64,000 nucleotides of DNA. Source: Halichondria panicea (lineage: Eukaryota; Porifera; Demospongiae; Suberitida; Halichondriidae). The stretch spans positions 4,083,803 through 4,147,802 of the forward strand of contig NC_087380.1 of assembly GCF_963675165.1 (NCBI RefSeq), written 5' to 3'. Of this stretch, positions 49,068 to 58,241 are shown piece after piece. Made by a program: the position numbers and the translations under genes. The notes under the pieces were generated by a model. The model was not told the DNA's origin and ran no database searches. It saw only the letters and a list, made by a program, of their open reading frames with translations. How positions within the stretch are numbered: position 1 is the stretch's first letter; each line of letters starts with the position of its first letter.

Positions 49068-49710
49068 TTTCAATGAATACCTCTATCTCCACAGCTACAT
49101 CATTTCTCTTCACTGTTGAGTGCCTGAGAGCAGCACATATGCCTCCCCATGTTAGAGTACCGGACTGTAGCTGAAGAGCTAGAACTTCATGCAGGCACAC
49201 ATCATTGTTACCAAGGTACGTTTCACGATAGTTGGTTAAGTCAGTATAGTCAAGTTCCAGAGCTAGTCCAAAGTTGAACCAGTTCGGACTAGCACTCCGT
49301 GCCTTCTCGTACACCTCAAGTATGTCAGAGAGAGATAGAACAGTATCTGCATCACAATGACAACAGTTTTTTTGTGAACCAATACCGTATTACTAGAATG
49401 TTTTGCGAGCATCAAACATTTGCGAACTTTGCGAGCAATTAAATCCGCAAAACCTAAATTATTACTAGTAAATACACATGATCCTTTCCAGAACGCAATA
49501 GTTAGATCGCAAAGGGTCACATTTTCTGCTGATTTGGCGCGCTCATTCGCAAAGGTTTTTCACCCGCAAAATATTCTAGTAATACGGTATAACTTAACCA
49601 CAGTATTTAACAGCAAATTGAAACGTACTCAGTCCAGGTCCAGGGTTTATCTCCACATCTCCAGCCAATAATAGGTGAAAGAGAGAGAAAAGTAATACAA
49701 CTATCATCAT
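49068..49710 (-). CDS. leader with 2A-like motif plus DEATH domain (first two exons)
   Basis: Exon 1 (49710-49629) encodes 27 residues: a hydrophobic leader MMIVVLLFSLFHLLLA followed at once by GDVEINPGP, a full match to the D(V/I)ExNPGP 2A ribosome-skipping motif. Donor GTACGT, phase 1. Exon 2 (49346-49068, acceptor GATGCAG, donor GTAAGT) encodes 93 residues with DEATH-fold hallmarks: PNWFNFGLALELDYTDLTNY, then LALQLQSGTLTWGGICAALR. 2A motifs inside N-terminal signal sequences have been reported for sea urchin NLR proteins and in sponges; skipping there yields either a cytosolic or a secreted protein. The same dual targeting is inferred here. Exon 2 leaves in phase 1, matching the exon at 47109. 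The DEATH domain suggests innate immune or cell-death signalling. Confidence 0.75.
49383..49589. mobile_element. 207-bp MITE with 25-bp TIRs
   Basis: TACCGTATTACTAGAATGTT at the left and its near-perfect complement at the right (AATATTCTAGTAATACGGTA). The interior has GCGAACTTTGCGAGC. It lies in the intron between the leader and DEATH exons. A degenerate copy lies at 56929-57093. The TACCGTAT terminus is shared with the 17385 element. Confidence 0.8.
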
Positions 49711-49719
49711 GATCACAGT

Positions 49720-50586
49720 TGAAGGGGGGCTATAAAAATAAACTGTGTGACTGTGATCAGTTCACGATTGATCAACAATTTGTCTTCTTCGTTGTGATAG
49801 TTACAAGATGTATAACTGTGTTCCTTGTGCTTCTAGTGACTTCAATGCACGATATATACTGGTAACATCTTCCGCCACAATCTGTGATACTGGGCATAAA
49901 ATATAGTTTGAAAGCAACACCAGTCCATTGCTACTAGATATATAAATTATAGATCTATATAAATTATAGACTATATAGTCTACTATAGCTATAGATTTTC
50001 ATTACAGTGTAGTGTCTATCTGATGATCCACAGAGCTTTACGTGGCTGCCATCCCTGAGGCACCATGCACCATTGGCATTGACTCAACTCCACAGCATGC
50101 ACTAGCCTAGCCCATGCATGGCCATCCCTTTTTGTGGGTAAATACATTGACAGGAAATGTTAAAACATTCATGGAATCAGGATCATACAAACAGAGAAAA
50201 GGCTAAATAAGCTATCTGTCCAGCGATGTGGCCTTTCCCTGCAGAGATAGAGCAGTTTGAACATGAGACAAAATATGTGAATCCTATGCCCCCTTGATGC
50301 AGGTTTCTATATGCATATGCCCTTGGTAAAACCTTCTACATTGAGTCTACCACGGCGAAATACTCAAATATTGCCTTACACAAGTTTAATACGCTACACT
50401 AGAATCTACGTTAAATACGTTCTTCACTTCGCAGATACAAGAAAGCTTTTGCATGTAGAATGTATATGCAGAACTTTGAATTGTTGTAGAATCAGTAATA
50501 CCAGAGTGCATACACTCTTGGCAATAATTATATGTAAGGTATATGTCGACCCAAAGACTGACAATTGTAACTCAGATCACTCACTC
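49720..50586. other. upstream of the DEATH-sacsin gene; no gene seen
   Basis: Presumed 5' region and promoter of the minus-strand gene that starts at 49710. AT-rich with TATA-like runs. No other exon supported. Confidence 0.4.
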
Positions 50587-50786
50587 NNNNNNNNNNNNNN
50601 NNNNNNNNNNNNNNNNNNNNNNNNNNNNNNNNNNNNNNNNNNNNNNNNNNNNNNNNNNNNNNNNNNNNNNNNNNNNNNNNNNNNNNNNNNNNNNNNNNNN
50701 NNNNNNNNNNNNNNNNNNNNNNNNNNNNNNNNNNNNNNNNNNNNNNNNNNNNNNNNNNNNNNNNNNNNNNNNNNNNNNNNNNNNNN
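50587..50786. other. assembly gap (200 N)
   Basis: Exactly 200 N, flanked on both sides by CTCACTC, so the gap probably hides a simple repeat. True size unknown. Confidence 0.99.
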
Positions 50787-50927
50787 CTCACTCTACATGG
50801 TTTGCCATCAAAAATGATTATCTTTCTTCCAGAGTGCAATGCTACCAGAAAATCACTTGTGCATGCATGCATTAATCATAAAAATGACACTTATACTGTG
50901 AATCAACTGTAAAGTTTTCAAACAGTC

Positions 50928-51922
50928 CTACGAGAAATACCAAGCGCTAAATGCTACAACACAAGCGACCCCTATCAACAGGAATGTTCCAGTACTCCAG
51001 CATGATTTTGTAGCAGGCTTGCGAACAGGCTGCTTAGTGGGCTTTTCGGGAATCGTTTCAACATTTGGCTTTTTCTCAGGGTCTGGTTTTTTCTCAAGAG
51101 TTGATTCTTTTTTCACTGGCTTTTCAATTGGCTGTTCAATTGGCTTTTCAATTGGCTGTTCAATCGCCTGTTCAGTTTCCACAGTAGGGATAACTTCAGG
51201 CTTTTTCTCGGGCTTAGGCTCAGGCTTTCCATAGATTAAATCAAGGAGCTTGTCAACAACTTCAGCTACATTCATGCCGTCCTTGGCACTGGTCTCAAAG
51301 TACTCTATGCCCAGTGACTGGGCCAGCTCCATGCCTTGCTCCTTGGTGATCACTCTGCTCTCAGTCAGGTCAGACTTGTTCCCCACTAGAATTACTTCAG
51401 GATTATCCAAATTCGCTTCTTTGATTCGGGTCATCCTGTATATATATGTGTGAGTATTATGTGAACGGCTGTGTTTATAGATGCCGGATCTATCGGACAT
51501 ACTTACATGTCATCCTGCAGTACATATAATATACAGCAATGCATGCTAGGGATTTATGGTAACGTAAACCACACCTCGCCCTCGTGCTTGGTGGGTTTAC
51601 TGCCATAAATCCCTAGAACCATATAACATAATATATATTATACAATGCATTGAATGATGCATGCATGGGCCCTTTAACTAATGCAATGGGACGATAATCA
51701 ATTGCATGAAAACAGGATATATATATATGAACAAGGTCCTGGATGCAGTATTATTATGATGAATGGCCTCACTTTCCCTCAGCATCCTCTAGTGCATCTT
51801 TAGCTGTGAGGTCCATTATGATAATGAATCCATTAGATCCTCTGAAGTAGGCACTTACTATTGCTTGATAACATTCTTGGCCAGCAGTATCCCACAACTG
51901 AAGTGCGTATGTTTTACCACCC
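50928..51922 (-). CDS. Rab-like small GTPase with C-terminal membrane anchor, N terminus missing
   Basis: Two exons: 51922 to about 51774 (acceptor TTGCAG, phase 2; donor GTGAGG) and about 51435-50928. They encode LWDTAGQECYQ (G3 switch II), VILVGNKSDL (G4) and YFETSAKDG (G5), typical of the Rab family. The tail is unusual: about 75 residues rich in Pro, Lys and Glu with IEQPIEKP repeats, then SCWSTGTFLLIGVACVVAFSAWYFS-like hydrophobic residues up to the stop. Rab proteins normally end in prenylated cysteines; here a tail-anchor replaces them. The G1 P-loop and switch I exons are not found upstream, where the foldback element at 52452-55674 lies. The gene may be truncated, or its first exons may be more distant. 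Confidence 0.75.
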
Positions 51923-52451
51923 CTGCAATGAAAAATCAACGACTTTATTGCCATATAGATATAGAGTGTATAATTATGAGGATCCAGAAATCAGTATTAA
52001 GACCATGTACAGGCAGGCATGCATGTGTAATATTTGTACATACATGCAGGCTAATAAGTATATTAGCAATTCTCTTAATAATATCTCTACCACGTATGCA
52101 TGGGTATATATACACAATGTATGCATGGTATGGTAATACTATAATAAAATTATACAAAAATACATTTTATTTGTCTCGAACGCACAACCAGAATGTTGTA
52201 CAAATTATGTGAAAATCTGTATAATTATGAACATGCATGGAAACCTAAGCTCAACTGGCTTTAAACAATAGCAGCAACTAGCAGGAGCAATGAAATGGAA
52301 AATCAATTTGAAGGCTATAATTTTATGACAAGGATTTGAAAACGGCTGTGGTGCACTGGGACTACAATATTATATAGGATCATGCACAGCAGAGCCAGAA
52401 AATAAACCTGGAATACAAATAAAGTACATTAATTATAGAGCTCCACAATTA
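51923..52451. other. AT-rich intron or upstream region of the Rab-like gene
   Basis: No P-loop exon or other coding feature could be found. Confidence 0.4.
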
Positions 52452-52616
52452 CGAGCATGCTGACTATAAATAAAAAGGCGTGCCCAGGACAGCTCCGACC
52501 GGATGCAACGGGAAAATGGCGAAAATAAAAAAATTAATTTGCTTGAGTCTTGCAAAAAGACGCCCTTGACCGTATAATGCACATTCTTACAGTCTTCTTT
52601 TGATACCGCTTCTTCC

Positions 52617-52726
52617 CAGAGGAGGTACGACATCCGCGTGTCAAAGGAAATGTTTTACACACACATTCCTTAGGTCAAAGTGTAGAATGTGTGTGTGGAT
52701 GACACGCGGATGACGTACCTCCTCTG
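52617..52726. mobile_element. 110-bp hairpin MITE with 9-bp target duplication
   Basis: CAGAGGAGGTACG at the left and CGTACCTCCTCTG at the right, with inner inverted CCGCGTGTCA and CACACACATTC. The flanks are GCTTCTTCC (52608-52616 and 52727-52735). It is missing from the opposite arm of the foldback element, so it inserted later. It shares CAGAGGAGG termini and 9-base duplications with the element at 20696. Confidence 0.85.
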
Positions 52727-53262
52727 GCTTCTTCCGCTCTCTCACGAGATAGTAGACATGATATAAACTTAAAACAAAAAATGGCTGTCAAAAGTTTATT
52801 TTCAAGAAGTGTTCTCAACCTCAGAAGAAGCCTATACTGGGGTTCCGCAGGAGCTTTGGTACGAGACTGAAGATACCAAGCAGATCTGTTGATAGAATTG
52901 ACAGTGCTAAGCGTTTAATTTTCTTGCTGCCAGAGGTTCATTGGCTTTGGAAAACATGAAGATTTGGCAAACTGATGTTGTTGTTGAAGAAGGTAAATAG
53001 TCTAGTCTATAGTATAAAAGTAAGTAGTATAGTATACAGTAATCACTAATGTGACTTTATCAACCTGCGAGTGCTTTTTTTAACATTAATTTTCATTTTA
53101 CATGGATAAAGTAACGAAGTGAAGTGTTGAAAGTCTGTAGGGAACACCTAGTGGGTTCGGGTATCGTCCAAGCACCTCCTGAAGAACGGAAATTGATTGT
53201 ACTAGTATTGTAAGTTTAAAATATCGCACAAACAGCAGCTGGGTGTTGTGGCTGTGGTGAAG

Positions 53263-54965
53263 GGTGGGTGACTAGTGACAAAATGGATGGGTGTTTTTCC
53301 CGTTCAATTACTAGTGGGTCATCATGCTCATAGCCACCATGACATTTGTATAATAACCTTCATACATAGAGTCATTATTATTAATAACGTTCATCTTTTC
53401 TCAGGTCGCTTTGAAGAACTACCCTCGCTTGTTGACAGTCTTCCTGGCATCAACCTATGTATGTAGAAAATGTAAGTCTTACTACTGTATCAAGCAATAA
53501 TTATATCGTTACCTCTCTGGCCTCTTTTCTGGAGGAACACTCACTGCTAGGGGTTGGTAGTTCTATTATTCATTCCCACATTATTCCTCCAAAGCATAAC
53601 ATAGACCACTTCCCATGTACTCGCAACTTCCATCAGGCCTACAGATGTTTATACTACTGACTCGACTGACCTGTATTTCCAAAACCTGCCTATTATTCTC
53701 ACTAATGTGCCCATGATAGAATAATTCTTCCCCCAAAATTATGCTCAAAATTATGCCAGCACTACCAACCCCTACCCGGGAGAGCTCTCACTTGTTTGCA
53801 CCCCACTCTACAACTCTAAATGATAACAAAGATTTGTTTGATATACTGACATTAATTAATGCTGATATAAATTCTTTTTCAGAATCAATTTCGTCAACTT
53901 TCTACAATGCACAATGGCATAGTCTCAAGTCTCAATGCCGTCTATTTATATGCAAGAAAGCAAGGAAAACTCTTTGGAAGAGTTCACTGGAGTAATGCTC
54001 ACTGTAGCTAACCTGGAGCTGATTAGACATTGCCTTTTACTGTACCTACAGACCTACATGAGCATTATTTATTTGTCAGCCATAATCATATATTTTTATT
54101 TTTGATTCTGGTAAAGAAGAAAACCCACCAGGAATGTATTCCCCTCCCTTCTGTGTATTTTTTTTAGTGTTCACGGTGTGTATGAATGGGTTCTGAGCGC
54201 TTTTGCGCAAGAGAAAAAACAGCTCGTTACTAAGGCTTGAATGAATTTTCGGGGTCAAAGGTCGCGTCCTGGGCAGCTCTTTTTATACCCGGTACTCAAA
54301 ACTCGCTCCGGGATGATCCGGAAGTTGCTAATCCGGTAATTAAAGCCAACATGCTCGTTTAAGTAGTGCGCATAATTTATGTGCAATGCCATATAGTCAC
54401 GTTTAGCTTGCTAGCTGTATAACCAACGTGGTATAAGCTTCTCATCTCTTGCTCGCTTTAATTCAAAATCTCCCACTATAATCACACACATGCACACACA
54501 CAATTTGTACACAAAGGAAAGGGAAATACATTCTTGGTAGTTTTTCTTTTTTACCAGAAGCAGAAAAAAAATAAAAATTAGTTTCATAAATGGCTGACAA
54601 ATACTTTATGTAAAAGGATTTATATGAATATCAGTAATCTATATCAAACAAAATCTTTACTAATAGGGCAAGTGGGGTGCATGGAACCAGACAGTGAGGC
54701 AAAGAGCAATATTTTGCAAACCCAACTAATTGCAATTCAAGAAATAATTATGATTAGCAGCCTACAATAATTATACAGAAACTCTTCCTTCATTTATCAT
54801 CGAGCAGCTGTAACAGTCGATCTACACACACACACACACACTACCGTATACCTTGCGCATGCCCAACTGAGGTATAATGACTGTACATATGAACGAACAA
54901 ACTGCAAATAGAAAGGTCGGTGGCTATATGAGCAGGATGATCACCCACTAGGAATTGAACGGAGA
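53263..54965. other. interior of the foldback element
   Basis: Short open frames (for example 53741-53995 plus, about 84 codons) show no recognised domain. Probably non-autonomous sequence or decayed genes. Confidence 0.4.
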
Positions 54966-55674
54966 AACACCTGTCATAGCCACAACACCCAGTTTTTGTA
55001 CGCTATTTAACTTACAATACTAGTACAATCAATTTCTGTTCTTCAGGAGGTGCTTGGACGATACCCGAACCCACTAGGTGTTTCCTACAGACCTTCAACT
55101 CTCCTCTTCGTTACTTTATCCATGTAAAATAAAATGCAAATGTTAAAAAGCGAAAAAGCGTTCGCAGGTTGATGAAGTCACATTACTTTATACTAGACTA
55201 CTACTTTTACTATAGACCTATATGGACTATACTTACTTGAGTTATTTATGTCCACATCTTCAACAACAGCATCAGTTTGTCAGATCCTCATGTTGGGCCA
55301 ATGAATCTCTGGCAGCAAGACAACGCTTAGCACTGTCAATTATACTATACCTACAAAGACTTGCTTGGTATCTTCAGTCTCGAACTTCAGCTCCTGTGGA
55401 ACCCCCAGTTGGCTTCTTTTGAGATTGAGAACAGACTTCTTGAAATAAACTTTTGACAGTCATTTTTTGTTTTTAGTTTGTGTCTACTATCTCGTGAGAG
55501 AGCGGAAGAAGGCGTATCAAAATAAGAATGTAAAAATGTAAAGAATGTGCATTATAACTGTCAAGGGCGTCTTTTTGCAAGACTCAAGAAAATTCATTGT
55601 TGCCATTTTGTCATTTTTTGGTTGCTTCCGGTCGGAGCTGCCCACAGCACGCCCTTTTATAGTCAGCATGCTCG

Positions 55675-56817
55675 TTTAAGTTTAGTTATTGCTCTTGAGT
55701 TGCTGTGCTAGACAACTCAGTCATACAACACTATTATTATACATGCACTGCATTATATCACTCTTCTGGTTTCTTTATAATCATGTCACCAGCCGAGGAT
55801 TTGCACTTTAGTGCTCTAGTTTACTATTATCTAGTCAGTGCAGTTAATAGATGCAGCCTGCAAGCATAAACTGTTATAGAGGGGCAATCTATATTTAAGC
55901 CTCAGTTTGCGCATGCGCAATTAATATTCAAGAAAACGTTACTAGAAGCCTATAATTATAGAAGCTCTCACTTGCACTAGTGTGTTTGTGTGTGTGTCAT
56001 GCTGCTCACTGATCACTGATCAGTTTTCCATGTATTAGATCCCATTTGAGTGTATTTAGCAGGGAACTATGAGCTATAGTACCGGTACTATAGATTGCTC
56101 TGGGCTACAAACTACAACATTGTACATTGTATTGTGAGTTACAAGAAGATACACATGTAATAATATGAAAATTATTGTAGCTAAGTCCTTTGTCTAGTAA
56201 TATAATAACAGAACTAGAATGAAAGAGAGAAGCTCTAGTTTCTTTTTTGGCTTTGTTCGAGAGTAGTATAGGAGACGCTCGTTTTTTGGGCAGTGTGCTG
56301 TGCTTTTTTGCTGCAAGGCTGCATGGGGGAGGAGCTGGATGTATGGAAGTGCTGGGATTCTAGCTTTGGCTTCTTCCTAAAGTTCCTTTTGCTTTGTTCA
56401 AGAGTAGTATAGGAGCCGCTCGTTTGCTGGGCTTGTTTGCTGCAAAAATTCGGTATCTATGGTTATAGTGTCCCTCATCCCTCGGGCTAAAGCCCTCGAG
56501 CTTTGGGACACTATAACACATAGATACCTCATGCCCATGTTCTAACTATAACGAAGTCTCTGGCATACTTGCCAAACATTTCGGGGCTCAAGTAACTCAA
56601 ACAGACTTCAAGGTGTATTGGGATTTATACCCAAGGACATTTCTATGTCGGGAGTACATACAACTGCACGACCACAATACACCCCAGGTGACTTGCAGTG
56701 TATGAAAACACTATAATGGAACGCTTGATAGTCGTGTTATGTTACCTCCATAGCACGAAGGTAACGCAACATAAGCTTGCCTATATAATTATGTCATTTA
56801 TAAGACAAGTGCACATT
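55675..56817. other. no recognisable gene
   Basis: AT-rich. Near-duplicate phrases GCTTTGTTCGAGAGTAGTATAGGAG (about 56251) and GCTTTGTTCAAGAGTAGTATAGGAG (about 56393). A hairpin around 56455-56530 repeats ATCTATG and GGGACACTATA inverted. TGCGCATGCGC at about 55908. Confidence 0.4.
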
Positions 56818-56855
56818 TTCAATATTCTGTCAACAATACTACATGACACACTCAC

Positions 56856-56892
56856 CTGAACGCGATGTATTGGCAGCTTTATCCTGCAGGCC
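56856..56892 (-). pseudogene. duplicated 37-nt mini-exon
   Basis: Same length, splice sites and reading frame as the mini-exon at 45499-45535 (GLQDKAANTSRS). The flanking intron is also similar (TCTGTCAACAATACTACATG at about 56825 versus 45470). No neighbouring exons of a second DEATH-sacsin gene are seen in the window. Confidence 0.45.
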
Positions 56893-56928
56893 CTACAGTA
56901 TTAATATATAAAGACATTAGTGCAGTTT

Positions 56929-57093
56929 ACCGTATCACTGAAATCTTTAGCAAGCATCAAAAATACGAACTTAGTGAGCGTTGGTCACTTCGCAAATAAA
57001 AATAGCAAAACCTAAACTGGTAATGACACACGATACGCAGGGGGTCAAATATTCTGCTGATTTGGCTCATTAGCAAAGGTTTTTCACTTCTTA
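56929..57093. mobile_element. degenerate copy of the 49383 MITE
   Basis: Starts TACCGTATCACTGAAATCTT and shares GCAAAACCTAAACT, TTCTGCTGATTTGGC and GCAAAGGTTTTTCAC with 49383-49589. The right TIR is lost. Confidence 0.65.
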
Positions 57094-57905
57094 GCTTATT
57101 TATACATGTTGAAACTATGCATGCAGTGTTTACATAAGCACCATGTGAGTTCATAAACAGGTGCCACCCACTGAATTAGATATGTGCTTGTCATAAATTA
57201 GCCTCCTTCGCAGCCTCTCCTTTTTCTGTTCTTTGTCACAGAAGAGAAAATTGGAGGAACAAAGAAAGAAAGAAGGAAGCGACAAAGAAAAAGGAGAGCC
57301 TGCCTTGCTAAGTTGCGTGATCCCCTACTGACGTAGACAAATTTTAACGAGCGTGGGCGAGAGAAAACCTCAATAACTGTCCTCCCACACAGTACTTGGA
57401 GCGCATTTACCAGGAACATAATCTGTAATGAACAGTACAGTCTAGTCTAGTCAGTAGAGTCAGCCTTCGTGAGACCTTTAGTCAGTAGAGAAAGTATGAA
57501 AGACTAGAGTAGAGTAGACTATACTGCTGTAATAATTATATCTACTAGTCAAGTGGGTCTGTTCTGAACTCAGGAAAAAAAATGAGCTATATTTAGATAT
57601 AGATCTAGATCTTTAGTCTTTAGTCTTTACTAGGTAAGCCCTCGTCTACGATGTCTCCACGCTTGATTCTGGCTTACTATCTACGATGCTAACAGCTTTT
57701 ATGTTAGAGTTTGCAATGCGTAGGCTAGCCTCGATTCAAGGCCGCTTTAGAAGCGGCCTGGTATACCTTGTATGCGCATGCGCTTACATTACCCCAAAAA
57801 GGGGGTAATCCGTGTATTTGTGGATACTGTCAGTAAAATAAACACGTATACTATTTTGTATTCTAATTTTAGTGGTCCGTGTTACACACTTTACATATAG
57901 CAAAG

Positions 57906-58241
57906 ATGACTAGCTCGACTGACACTGAGTTCTCTTCCGCTCTGGCTTATGCCCTTTCTTGTGTGAAGAGAAGTCATTTAGTTCTGAGGGATAAACAGCT
58001 TGACACTCTACAGATGCTGTACAAAGGGAATGATGTTTTCCTGTGGGATATGGAAAGTCTATCTGCTACCAAACTTTGCCTTTTTTATTCGACAAGAAGC
58101 TGGATAGAATTAGTTCTCCTCCTAGTGAGCGTAGTATTGTCCCCTAGTGTCTCTAATGGTAGATCAAGTGACTAGTCTACATGATCGTGGTGTTCCTGCT
58201 GGTATACTCAGTGGAAACAAAGGGGTCGATAAGAAGTCCAA
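57906..58241 (+). pseudogene. RecQ-like DEAD/DEAH helicase, N-terminal fragment
   Basis: From ATG 57906: SSALAYALSCVKRSHLVLRD and KQLDTLQMLYKGNDVFLW, the pre-helicase region of RecQ-like proteins. Then the frame shifts. GYGKSICYQTLPFLFDKKLD (Walker A region, with the usual PTG partly lost) is read in another frame from 58049, and PLVSLMVDQVTSLHDRGVPA (motif Ia region) in a third. The sequence ends at about 58241 where the opposite gene begins. RecQ helicases unwind DNA; here it is a nonfunctional remnant in a transposon. Confidence 0.7.

Larger units (their letters stand above)
52452..55674. mobile_element. foldback element with 700-800-bp arms
   Basis: The left end (ACGAGCATGCTGACTATAAA, then CAGCTCCGACCGG) and the right end (CCGGTCGGAGCTG to AGTCAGCATGCTCGT) are inverted. 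The arms continue to 53262 and back to about 54966, with blocks such as ACACCTAGTGGGTTCGGGTA and CAAGCACCTCCTGAAGAACG in both. The arms carry decayed coding sequence (frames around GAGACTGAAGATACCAAGCA). A solitary terminus resembling the ends occurs at 54258-54370 and another at about 42884. No transposase recognised; no clear target duplication. Confidence 0.7.
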
